DNA of 64,000 nucleotides from Panaeolus papilionaceus. Taxonomy: Eukaryota > Basidiomycota > Agaricomycetes > Agaricales. Both the position numbers and the translations under genes were made by a program. The stretch is from contig JADNRZ010000020.1 in the NCBI GenBank assembly GCA_015501605.1, forward strand, positions 927,620-991,619, written 5' to 3'. Positions 21,108 through 32,800 of this stretch are shown here, piece after piece. Position 1 is the stretch's first letter, and each line of letters starts with the position of its first letter. The notes under the pieces are model-generated. The model saw only the letters and a program-made list of their open reading frames with translations, was not told the origin of the DNA and searched no databases.

Positions 21108-22727
21108 TTACAAAAGTAAAGAGCTCACGGTCTGCGAAAACTCAGAGGAAACGCCAATGTCTCCTTGGAATCTGACAAGTTTGGACTTGATAAAGTCAAG
21201 GTTCTCCTTGGAGTAGGCACAAGAGGTGAAATTAGGAATGACATGTTCCAATTTCCTCCAGTAAAGAAGGAAAGTGAGTGATGTCCAACCCCTGGCTGCT
21301 GCCACCACCTCTGGTTCAACACCTGCCAAAAGAAGAGCAATGGCCCCACCAATGCAGAAGCTGTGACCAGACATACATACCAGGGATGGGTCAGTCTTCC
21401 ATATCCCTTGTACCACTGAAAGGAACTTGGACTTGTACATATCCTTGGCAGCACCAGAGGGGACGCAATATGCAAAGAGTGAGTGTTTACTGAGGTTGGC
21501 AGCTCCAGCGAAGGGTGCCATAAGAGGGTTGACTTTAATGTGATTCATAAAAGCCTTGACTGGGCAAAGAATATCAAGGTGACAAGTAAAGATGATGTTG
21601 CCACCATGTTCCTTGGTGGTCTTGGTCCAAGGTATGTGAAAGGACATGGAAAGATTGTCATCCTGCCCATCTTGATGAATCTGAAACTTGGAGCTGCGAC
21701 TGACATGCCTATCTGCATTGAAAGGAGCTTCAGAAACTGTGGTCTCACCCAGTCTGCGGCAACCAAAGAAAGTGGTGAGAGCACATGCCCAAATGGCAGC
21801 ATCATGAGGTTTACTGATATCCAGATGATTATGGAGAAGTTTGAGATGCTCAAGGGAGATGGGAGTGCAAGGAGGACATTTCTTGGATGAGCCCAATTTG
21901 TTAGCAGTGGTGCAAACCATGGAAAGGAACTTGTCGTCATTCCAGGGGGCTTTATTGACAATATGCCAGGCCCTGACCCCGGAAAGCCAGGTTTTGACTG
22001 TAGAACCAGAGACATGACCTACATGGTGAGCCACAAAAGAGGTAATGAGATCCACTGATGCAGGCATGTGCGATGATTCATCAACTGGAATAGAGTCGCA
22101 GAATTGAGTGAAGCATAGAATGCCAGCACCATAAGAGGTCCTGGAGTTCTTTTCAAGAGCCTCAAAGACCAAGGCATAAGACTTATCAACAATGTGCTTG
22201 GGAATAGCACCCAGGGAGGCTTCCTCACAACATTTAAGACTGAATGGTGTAGTCCATGCTGTGAGCCAGTCACCTGAGGATATGTTAGGGCAAAACACGG
22301 AGGTGACAATGTCAGATGATGATTCAGAGCGATGGGCAGGAGCTGGTTTGAACTTTTTGAAGTGAGTGAATGAGGTGTGATTAGGTTGAGATTGCTGCGA
22401 AGGTTCTTGGCTGGCAATAACCAGGCCTGGAGCAGTGCTGAGGAAAGATCTGGAAACAAATGGTGACATATATGAAGGTTGAGAAATTGTTGTAGTATTT
22501 GGGGTTAGAAGCCCTGGTGTGGTGGAAGGTCTGATAGAGGAATTGGCATGAACAGAAGGAATCTGAGGGTTGAGGTTGGTGCAAGTATTACTGGCTTCAA
22601 TAGAGTAAGGTGATACCCAGGAAGGTCTTGCTATAGGAGCACAGGCAGGCAGTGAAGACGAGTTAGAGTTGATACTAGTATTATCATGCTGAGAGGATAC
22701 AGGACATGGGTAAGAGTCTTTAGGCAT
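21108..22727 (-). pseudogene. tyrosine recombinase of a DIRS-like retrotransposon, active site damaged
   Basis: Open frame of 539 residues from ATG at 22727 to the stop at 21108. Residues 1-170 are Ser/Pro/Thr-rich. The C-terminal 330 residues carry the tyrosine recombinase core: first catalytic Arg in FFGCRRLGE, then GHSFCIGGAIALLLAGV where the usual HxxR reads HxxC, and the nucleophile Tyr in FLLYWRKLE. Known role: integrates the circular cDNA of DIRS elements without target duplication. The Arg-to-Cys change is a CGC-to-TGC transition at a CG site. The start codon overlaps the stop of the upstream RT-RNase H frame (ATGCCTAA). An intact long frame with a lost catalytic residue suggests fairly recent inactivation. 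Confidence 0.85.
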
Positions 22728-24780
22728 AATGAAAAGGCTGCAATAAGTACTGAGGAACACAAAGGAAACAGGGTTTAAGTTCTTTGGGACAGCGAAAGGG
22801 AGGTGGGTAGAATAAATATGGTGGCCCTGAGAGGCCTCTAGATAAGGGATCTGCAATATTGTCTGAAGAGGAAACATGAAGCATCTCGAGGGAGATAATA
22901 TGAGCATAGAGAACAGAATATAAGTGACACATGCAAAGAGGACTTTACTCTAGCCCAAATGTTTCAGCTGAGCCTCAGCTGAGGATCGGCTCATCAGCTG
23001 AGACTCGGCTGAACCTCAGCTGAGCCTCAGCTTATCAGGTCAATTAATTCTATTACTAAAACTAGTAGAGAATTGTTTTTTTTTGGTGTAAAATGAGGCT
23101 CAGCTGAGGCTCAGCTGATACTCAACTGAGCCTCAGCTGAGCCTCGGTTGAGTTCTCTGCCAAAATTAACCGAGCCTCAGTGAGGTAAACTGAAACTAGC
23201 AACTGAGGGCTCAGCTGAGCCTCAGCTGATGAACCGAGATTCAGCTGAGCCTCAGCTGATGAACCGAGATTCAGCTGAGCCTCAGCTGAACCTCAGCTTA
23301 TTAGTTATGGTTTTAATAGTCATGTAACTTGTATTGATTACTTACCACCTGAGGTTCAGCTGAGCTGGTTACAGTACTTTGCACTGGCCCAGGTGATTCT
23401 CAGTTGCCTGTCAATGTGTAGTGTGAGAATATGTGACAATCTCATGTCACACATTGCACTATTCTATTTTATCATCTGTGAAACCTTTAGGATCCTTTTT
23501 ATATGTTTGTGACAATGATTGTGACAGTCTACACATATTGTCACATGTCACATAAATGTGGAACTGTATAACATAGCTGTGACACTAGTATTTCAAGTGA
23601 ATTGTTTGTATGTACATAGATATGACCTTTGGTGACAGATGGTACTGAACTATCACACTTGCTTTCTACTATCAAACAATACCATCAAGCAACTCTCTTA
23701 TACCTATCAAAGTTAGAGTTCTACTGATGCTCAGCTGAGCCTCAGCTGAGCCTCAAGTGAACCTCAGCTGAACCTCAGCTGAACCCCAAGTGAACCTCAG
23801 CTGAGGTTCACTAATGTTCAGCTGATAAACATATGTTTATTTTCAAAATCTATGGTTATACTGAGGTTAAGCTGAGGTTCAGCTGAGGTTCAGCTGAGTC
23901 TCAGCTGATGAGCCGAGGCTCAGCTGAGGCTCAGCTGAAAGGCTGGTGTCAGTGGAAAGTACTGCATGCAAAGGTTAATATGGAAGTTATGACTTTGCCC
24001 TTTCTCAATGGACCCAATAGTGCCCATATTATCAGAACAGACCACCACCAAGCAGTTAGAAAGGCCTTCAGCCTCGAGAATGTATACCACAAACTCAACT
24101 GCAAGACACTCTAGCCAACAAATATCTCTTCCAGAGGCAATGTGCTTCCAGTTTTTTGAAAGCTGGAAGGACATCCAACAACTGCAAATGGATATACCAA
24201 TACCCCAAGAGGTACTAGCATCAACAAAGATGACAAGGTCCACCTGAGGACTGGGTGGGGACAAAGAGTGGAAAAGGCCTGTCTTTTCAAGGTGCCTTCT
24301 CCACCAAATGAGGTCAGAGGTAACGGAAGGAGGAGGACAATGTGTGGCAATTCACTAAGATTAAAAGATGAAGCAAAGTTGGGAAGAGAGGGGAGACACA
24401 AACGACCATCAGGAAAAACAAAAGTGATATAGCATAAAGAACCATGAATCTTCTCTACTTCTTTGAGACTGCAAGAAAACAATGAAAAACAAGAAAGGAA
24501 AATGGTAACATGAAAAAGAAGCTTTAAGTGTTTGGGCTTGGGAAGGGAAACTGTGCAAGCTGGGATATCCCAAAGTAGACCCAAAAATATGGGTTTGTCA
24601 GTAAATCCAAATGAACCTTTCTCAGCATGCTATGGTATGCCAAGATCACAAACAGAGAGGACAACATCCTTGAATTTGTAGGAATATGCAGAAGTAAGGG
24701 GGGATGGGAACCGAAACACTTGAATGTCGTCTTTGGGGCTTTGAGTAGACGGTTGTGCTTGTTGGGGAGGGGCATAAACT
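22720..24780 (-). pseudogene. RT-RNase H of the same DIRS-like element, decayed and interrupted
   Basis: Frame-shifted fragments collinear with a DIRS polymerase. RT: FRFPSPLTSAYSYKFKD and VLSVCDLGIP with a stop where Trp is expected, then GFTDKPIFLGLLWDIPACTV near 24560-24700. Connection: LKEVEKIHGSLCYITFVFPD. RNase H: VDLVIFVDASTSWGIGI, WLECLAVEFVVYILEAEG and VCSDNMGTIGSIEKG near 23960-24240. The last part, SSDNIADPLSRGL, lies at 22780-22860. The element's 5' part, before RT motif B, is missing beyond 24780. A 1-kb palindromic repeat element (22962-23940) splits the RNase H domain. At least one frameshift and several nonsense changes are visible. Confidence 0.8.
22962..23940. mobile_element. 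non-autonomous element with long CAGCTGAG-rich inverted ends
   Basis: The two ends are inverted copies of each other over about 70 bp (TTTCAGCTGAGCCTCAGCTG at 22962 and, reversed, at 23940), with only a few differences. Both ends consist of repeated CAGCTGAG/CTCAGCTG palindromes, which also recur internally (23090-23290, 23720-23930). The middle (23330-23700) holds TGTGACA/TGTCACA-rich sequence similar to 25740-26090. No coding capacity. It sits inside the RNase H domain of the DIRS-like element. No clear target duplication was found. Confidence 0.7.
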
Positions 24781-24786
24781 GTGACT

Positions 24787-26270
24787 TGTGATTACCACTT
24801 TTTTATGACAACAGCAGGGCAGTTGCCCTAGACTGATATGTGCTGATTTCACCTGCTGCCCTTGATTTATGAAATTCACCTACCATAATATCTATGAAAA
24901 CAGACCAGGGAACCATTGGTGACTGTTTTCATAGTCATTTTCATGGTTGGCAGGCCAATTTTCATAGCGATATTATATATGCCATTGCTATTTTCAGCTT
25001 CCCTCTGTGATTTTCAAAGCATTTTCATAGCTAGACTTGCAATTTTCATGATTACTGGGGTGATATTGTTATTGTTTTCATGGATATCCTGTCAATTTTC
25101 ATGATTACTAGGGCAATATTGTTATTGTTTTCATGATTGATAGGGCAATATGAGGACTTTGCTGTTGCCCAGGGATTCCGACCAACTTCCGATCGACAGT
25201 CAGTCAAGTGTCGGTCTAGTAATTTTTACATAAATGTGACTTTCAGGGTAGATTGTCACACTGATGGGGTTGACTGTCGACCAACTTCCAACCGACTTCC
25301 AATCGACTGCCAGTCTGCTGCCATTTTCCCTGTTAAAATTGGACCAACCATCGACTTTTTACATTGGATGTTCAACTGACTGTCAGTCAATGTTCGATTG
25401 ACTGACCAACATTGTTGATCAACTGTCAGTCAACTTATGTTTTCAAGGAACCCTGTTGTGGGTATTTCCTAATTTAGCTCAATCTGTGACATGTATATAT
25501 GTCACAGTTTTTAAAAATATGATCTAAGCCAATATAGACTAGATACTATCTGTTACATAAGACTATGTGACATGTGACAATCATGTTAGGTCACATCTAC
25601 ATGTATACATACAGATACACATTTTACCTGTAATACTATATTGCATGCTGATTCAGCTAGATCTGTGACATATTATGTCACAATGTCACAATGTCACAAG
25701 TAAAATGAATCTAAGCTGAGATAGACTGCTAATTTACTGTGTGACTACTCAAAGCCATCTGTCACCAAAGACTATGTAACATGTGACAATTATAGTTGGT
25801 CACATCTACATATATACAAACAATTCACTTGTAATACTAGTGTCACAGCTGTGTTAAGCAGTTTCATATTTATGTGACATGTGACAATATGTATAGACTG
25901 TCACAATCATTGTCACAAACATCATAAAAAAGATCCTAAGGGTTTCACACATGATAAAATAGAATAGTGCAATGTGTGACATGAGATTGTCACATCTTCT
26001 CACAGTACACAATCTACCCCAAACAGCTGTTTTTCACACAAAAACACTTTTTGCAAAAGTCAATCAGATCACCTGGGCCAGTGTGAAGTACTGGGCAATA
26101 TCTTTATTGTTTTCATGATGATGCCTGATATTTTCATGATTGGTAGGGCAATATTATTATGGGTTTCATGATTACTAGGGCAATATTCTTCTTGATTTCA
26201 TAGATTCCCTTGATCTTATCAGTGCATTTTCTTATCAAATCAGGGCAATTCTAAATATAGAATTGCCATA
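24787..26270. repeat. compound repeat block: GGGCAATAT/TTTTCATG, GTCAGTCAA and TGTGACA motifs
   Basis: 24830-25145 and 26090-26270 share repeated TTTTCATGATT and AGGGCAATATT motifs and appear to be the two ends of one element. Between them lie a cluster of GTCAGTC/CGACTG-type motifs (25170-25440) and a TGTGACA/TGTCACA-rich stretch (25480-26090). The latter is an inverted relative of the centre of 22962-23940. Non-coding; likely nested non-autonomous elements. Boundaries are approximate. Confidence 0.55.
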
Positions 26271-28335
26271 ATATGACATCATTAGATCAGATCACTATTA
26301 TCTCCGCTTTTTTTGGACCCTTATCTCATCCATCAATTACATCAAATCAGGGCTCTGCCCCTGTTGCACCCATTATTTCTAGCATTTATTACACCGCTTT
26401 TCCAGCCACTTTATATGGACATATATATACCATTAGAAAGCTACAATTGCCTAATATTTGATTCTGAATTTTATTCAATTTAATTCCTGCAGGGGAGCAG
26501 CCCATTTAGCTGCGCTTTTTCCCATCAATTTAGTCCCTATTCATTTATGCCACCATTCCTGCTGCATTTGCACCGCTTTTTTGGCACTTTTTCTGGTGCA
26601 CATATATACCATTAGAAAGCCCTAATTGTCTAGTTTAAGAATATGCCCTCAGTTTTACAATAGCCCCACTAGGAGCTGCATTATTTAGCTGCGCTTTTTT
26701 GATATTTAATTAGCCCCTATTTTGAATCAGCATTGTTCCTGCTCCATTTTGCACCGCTTTGGTGCAATTATATATGGACATATATATATCACCAGAAAGC
26801 TACAAATGCCTAGATTAAGAATCTGAGATCAGAACACAAATGTTGTGTCTATGGAGGGAGCAATTGCATTTCGCATTTGGGGTATTAGAGCGTGGGAACA
26901 CCCTTGATCACCTCTTCTCCCCCTCCCCCCACTGCTTTTCTGCCTCCATTCCTGCACAACCACTCCACCCCTCAGCCTATAATTTGGCATGTGAGTGTAC
27001 ACTATGCAGTATACACAGTGTGCACAACAGGAACCCAAGGAGACCACTAGTAATGCAGCTATTCTGCATTTACTCTTTTTTTGCTTCTAATTCCACCAAA
27101 AAAGGACCCAATAGTCCTCTATAACTTGCATTTTGAGTAGGATAAAGCCATTTAAACATGTTATAGTATCAATACTATTGTTCTGTACCATCTATCATGT
27201 GTTCACAGTTGTACATCATATAGAAACAGCCATATGCTGTCCCACAGGTTCCCCAAATACTATCTGAGGTATATCTCTACCATTTCTGACCGCTTCATAA
27301 TGGCGCAAAGTGTTTTGAACTCGCCACAGGAATACCTACAAAACAAGGGCACTCACAGGAAAATCTGAGCACTTCTCAAAAATGACTGTTTTTCAGCTGA
27401 TAAGCCATTTGTACAAGATCTGTTTTGAAATAATTTAATCAGACCTCATAGAGGCAGGGGTATACACTATTATTGATGTTTACAAAAGGTTTGAGAGCAT
27501 TTGAGTGAGTGTGGAAGACTGGAGACACAAATGGGTGCTGGAATGCAGGTTGATGTTGTGTCAATGCTCAATAAACTGGCAAGTATTCTCCTTAACTGTT
27601 TCTCTTGTTCTATTAGCTACACTTGACCAATCTCTTTGAAACTTTTTTTAAATGCAAGATGTATCAATTCTAAACACATTTCGGGTGTATATTTGCACCC
27701 AGACACTGATACCACCATACTAGAGTCTCAAAACCTCCTTGTGACTATCTGTAATTGATGCTGGATATTAATTATGCTATATTTTTACAAGAAGAGATCA
27801 GATTTCTATAATAAAGCACACATTTGGAAGGTATTTACCACTGCAGTTTAGAAAACTTTTGAGCTTGAAAATTGGTTAAGAAATGGGAATGATATTGGTT
27901 TAGAAACAAAGGGCATAATGAGATTATGATTTCAGCTGATTTGCATGTGGTGGAGTAAGAAATATTGTGTTCTAATGCATGAAACATGTATACATACATC
28001 ATGATATAATACCTGGTACTTTCTTTAGCTTCTAATAAGTCAAATAATATGCATTAGGTCCGCTTTTAAGGAAAACATGATCCATACAAGAAGTATATAG
28101 TAAATATATGCATATATAGAGATGCAAGTGTGTTGTAAGTTTGCACCCACTATTCAATGGTGTATATACACTCACATGCCAAATTATAGGCTGAGAGGTG
28201 GAGTGGTTGTGCAGGAATGGAGGCAGAAAAGCAGTGGGGGGAGGGGGAGAAGAGGTGATCAAGGGTGTTCCCCTAATTAAATATCAAAAAAGCGCAGCTA
28301 AATAATGCAGCTCCTAGTGGTGTTCCTCTATTATT
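26271..28335. repeat. inverted-repeat element of the 180-bp-period family, copy 1
   Basis: The left part (26390-26830) repeats a unit of about 180 bp containing ACCGCTTTTTTGG and ATATATACCATTAGAAAG (26420, 26602, 26785). 26660-27010 reappears in inverse orientation at 28138-28330 (shared GAGCTGCATTATTTAGCTGC, then GGAACACCCTTGATCACC), with a deletion of about 170 bp in the right arm. The 27,050-28,130 loop has no coding feature. Non-coding, AT-rich and CG-poor. Confidence 0.65.
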
Positions 28336-29230
28336 CTCGTTATGTCCTTGGCAATGATGGCTGACAGGATCTTGCTGGTTGTCGACAGGAGGGCGATTGG
28401 TCAGTATGCTTTCGGAACTTCATACAACGGTTTGCCTGGTTTCCTGAGGACACATGTGATAGATTGCTTCCAGCTTTCATGCTATGTCCCTAATCTGAGG
28501 GTAGCATTGAAGATGCAGGCTAGATGAGGGGAAAGGGTGTCAGCATTTCTTGAACACAATATTCGGGATACCATCGAGCCCTGGGGCTGTTACGGTTGAC
28601 TTGTTCAGCGCGTACAAGTCCGGCCGTAGAGTCAACAAGAACGAGGGTTGAAGGTGGGGTCGGAGTTGGTTGGTGTGTTACGTCAAGTTCGAGAGAATCT
28701 AACCAAGAATGCCACTTCAAGAATCACTCAATGGTATTGTCTTAGCAGAGAGCAAGTAAAAGAAGTCCAGTAGAAGTTATTGTTCTATTGTAGTTAAAGA
28801 ACTAGGTAAAGAACAAAGGGTATAAACTACCAGCTTATATAAGTATCTACAGTGGCTGTGCGTGTATGAGGCAGTGTAGATAAGGTGCGAAGTCCATGAG
28901 TCCGAGTGGAGTGATCATGAGAGAAAGAAGTGAGAACAAGTCATGAATGTGAGAGAGATGAGTCAGAAGACAAGTCGTAGATAGGAGATAGATGTGGGAT
29001 GACAGCAGGAATGGAAGTGGAGTGAGAAAAGGAAAGATAAGGGAGATAAGAAAGATAAGACAAACTACAAGTACAAAGAGAGATGATAGTACACGATGAT
29101 AAGATAATAGCAAGATAAGATGAAAAAGAAAAGATATAGTGTAACAGGGGCTTTGTAGGCACTAGTTATTGACAAGCCCCAATGATTGGAGCATGGCAAA
29201 GCCAGAGCTATTCATTCCATTTTGCCATAC
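28336..29230 (-). pseudogene. LINE reverse transcriptase fragment split by a solo LTR
   Basis: Removing the LTR at 28588-29146 and one copy of its GGGGC duplication restores the minus-strand reading TSAYKAPGLDGIPNIVFKKC, the start of the RT domain of Tad/Jockey-like LINEs. Degenerate sequence with in-frame stops follows down to about 28340. Only the first part of the RT is present. Truncated on both sides by repeat material. Confidence 0.75.
28588..29146 (-). repeat. solo LTR (Ty3 family 1)
   Basis: 559 bp, TGTTAC...GTAACA, flanked by the perfect 5-bp duplication GGGGC (28583-28587 and 29147-29151). Its orientation is the same as the full chromovirus. It is inserted in the LINE RT fragment. 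Confidence 0.92.
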
Positions 29231-29830
29231 GTCGAAAATCATAACTCATATAGTATATCTGTGGTGTGCAAATCAAATCATAAACAGAGACTAAATCATA
29301 CATTAATCTAGGAATCAAATCATTAATCAAAATCATAGGATCAAAATCATTAGTGAAATCATAGGACCAAAATCATTAGCAAAATCATAAATCAATCTAG
29401 AAACCAAATCATTGCCCCAAATCATAAAATCAAGATCATTAGCCAAATCATAATTGAATGACAGAACGAAATCATTGCTCCAAATCATAGGATCAAATCA
29501 TTAGCAAAATCATATATTTGTCCATAAACCAAATCATTACTCCAAATCATAGCAGCGAAATCATTAGCCAATCATATATTTACCCAGATGCCAAATCATA
29601 AAATACTATTATTGGTCATGCGAAATCAAATCAAATCAATCATACAAATCATAATAAACCAAATCATTAGTCAAATCATCATTGAATGACAGAACAAAAT
29701 CATAAAATACCATTATTGGTGATGCGAAATCACATAAAATAAATGATACAAATCATAAATGCATGTTTGCATCATTTATAATGAGCCATGTGAAATCAAT
29801 TGGTACCAGTAAGAAATGATTTGATTCACA
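29230..29830 (+). repeat. AAATCAT degenerate repeat array
   Basis: About 600 bp in which AAATCATT/AAATCATA recurs every 10-30 bp, dozens of times, always in the same orientation. A shorter version lies at 46045-46235. Both precede a copy of the 180-bp-period family, so the array is probably an end-proximal part of that element. It is not a CRISPR: spacing and unit are too irregular. Confidence 0.75.
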
Positions 29831-29839
29831 TGTGCTTAT

Positions 29840-32800
29840 AATGATGTTGTAGAGAAAAAAATCAGGATCCTGGAAAAAATGGGTATTTTCAGGGTGGGGG
29901 GATCAGTGGTTGGTGAGCAATTAAGGAAATACACTCTCAGAGCCAGTGATAAATCAAAATAAATCGAAAAAATAATATAAATCGCAAATAGCGCGCTCAT
30001 TTCTGCTCCAATTGGGCTGAAATTTTGAACGCAGCCTTCCGCATATGATCCCCTTCGATCCATATAAAAATGTTTTCTTACATGGGTCACTTGAAAAGCC
30101 CCTATCTTTGGCCCAAACAGTATCCTGCTCAATATTGCACCACTCTGGGCACTATTTTGGGCGATCTATATATCTTTAGAAAGATATTAACAGCCTCTAT
30201 AAGACACCACCATCCGATCTGCCAAAATGTACCAGCAATCCAGCAGATCAGGTTCACTTTTTCAGCCCCTATTCTCCCTACTACAATTACTTTCTCAATA
30301 TTGCTTCGCTTTTGGCACCATTTGGGCGGATATATATATCATTAGAAAGGTATACACTATATCTGTCTATTCATGTAGTCCGATCTGCCCAATGTGGCCA
30401 CAGAAGCAGCAGATCTGCTCTGGTTATTGTGCATTGATTAAATGAGCCCCTATTTACAAATCAAATCTTTGTCCTGATCAGGAATATTAGTGTGATGTCA
30501 TTGATCCCATTTAATCTCATCAATCCTCATTAATTAGCTTCGCTTTTTTGGGAAATTGGCATCACTGATCTGCTTTCAGGCACTAATGCCATCACATTAA
30601 TTAATTAATCCTCCTCCCCAAATATTGCAGCTGTCAGGGGATCTCCTGCTACCTCCTATTCCTTTCCTTATCATTGTCTCTCTTGTCTCTCCTTCCCCCT
30701 ATTTCCCTTTGCTCTGTTTCATTATCTGGACATACCATGGACTCATATATATTATATTACACTCTCCTTTAGTTGTCACTCATTTGTTATTCACTTGTTT
30801 CCACTGTTACATAGTCATTCCTTTGTGTTTCCCTTTGTTTATTCCCAAAGGCATTGTTTGGCATCAAGGCTGATGCCAATGCTAGCTCATCACTTAAATA
30901 GCTGTTTCACCTGGGTTTGATCCTTTACCTCTTTCTCTTTGGATCTCCCCCAGGTGAGCCTACTTCCTGTATTTATGTAGAGCTGATATATATCTTTGGA
31001 TCTCCCCCAGGACTTGTGTGTGTCTGAGGTGCCCTTACAGCAGCATTAATTGCACCGCTTTTTAGCTATTTTTTATTATACATATATATATCACTGGAAA
31101 GCTACAAATGTCTACTTTCAGGATCTGAAGACAGATCATAAATGTTGTGCTTGTGGAGGGAGCAATTGCATTTCGCATTTTGGGTACTAGAGCGTGGGAA
31201 CACCTCTTGATCCTCCTTCTCCTCCTCCTCCCTTCGCTTTTTTGGCTTCATTCCTCCACACCCCCTGCAGATATCAATCTGAAACTTGGCAGACCTATAT
31301 ATATACCATACATATGTCTATATCTCCGCTTATATACAAATTGAAGAGGTTCCACTCATTCCATTCACCAATTACATATCAAAATACCATATTTGCACCA
31401 TATATACCTAATAATACATCCTTTTGGCTCCTCTACTGTTGAAAAAACTTATGCATATTACTCATAACATGTAAAAGCATTGAACTTGACATTCAACTGC
31501 TTCAAAAGTTCAAGCAAAAGAATAGAAAACACTAAATACTATCTCAGGGTATGCAGAATAGTAATTTGTGAATATCTTCGTAAATACTGACCGCTTCAAC
31601 ATGCTCAAAACTGTTCTCAGAACGCATCAATTGTGCCTTCAAAGGTAGCCCACCCCCAAAGGATTCTGAGCAGGTCTCAAAATCGTTCAAATTTCCACTG
31701 ATAAGCTTATGACAGAGGATCAGAGACAAAATAATTTAATCAGAACATGCAGGTATATGAAGAGACATGATATATAATGTTCACAAAAGGTTTGAAGTGA
31801 TTTGGATGATTGTGGAAGGGTAGAGCCTCAAAAAAGCGGTCAGAAGGAGGCTGATGTAGTGATGATGGTGTGTATTCTTGAAAGACCCAGCATCAACTAT
31901 GATGGTTGCACACCATTTTGAACCTACAGATGGCTACACTTGTCCAAATCACTTGGGGTTTTTTGCATCTTGTAACTAGATTTAATATATTGATTTCCTG
32001 CTATTTATGAATTATAAATAATGTTGCTATGGTATAGTAAATTGCAGAATAGTGTATTTTAAGCCCTGCATATATATATGGCTAATATTACAAATGTGGC
32101 TCAATATATGATGTGGTGGGCTGGGTAGAACATTACATATGGTCCATAAGAACGCTTGGAGAATGCTGGAGACCTATATATACAGTGAAATACACATGGA
32201 TAAAGCCATGGGAGGCCACACTAACAGGAACATGCATTTTGCTAATTCCACATGCAAATATAGTGATATATAACACACTTCCATTGGATTTCAGATCCCC
32301 TGTATGCAGTATTTATATAGAAATATCATTTACTAGCATAAACCATACAGAAGCATTATATTTTGGTACGCTTTTTTGGGAATTTAAGGGAATATGTATT
32401 AATATGGTGATAGAATGCAGGATAGTGTGTATTTTCACTATTGGGCTAGTGAGAGCCATGTAATAATGTTTATAAAGACATATGCCAAGTTTCAGGGTGG
32501 TAGCTGCAGGGGATGTGGAGGAATGAAGCCAAAAAAGCGAAGGGAGCAGGAAGAGAAGGAGGATCAAGAGGTGTTCCCACGCTCTAGTACGCAAAATGCG
32601 AAATGCAATTGCTCCCTCCACAAGCACAACATTTATGATCTGTTTTCAGATTCTGAAAGTAGGCGATTGTAGCTTTCTGGTGATATATACATGTCAATTA
32701 AAATAATAAAGGGAATAAATACAAATGGTGCACAAAGAAGTGTAATTAAAGATAGGGGCTCATTTAATTACCAAAAAAGCGAAATTGAATGGTGCAATCC

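Noticed and set aside
29230..29830. CRISPR-like repeat array
   Set aside because: The repeated unit is only 7-8 bp, spacing is irregular, intervening sequence is not unique spacer-like, and the organism is eukaryotic.
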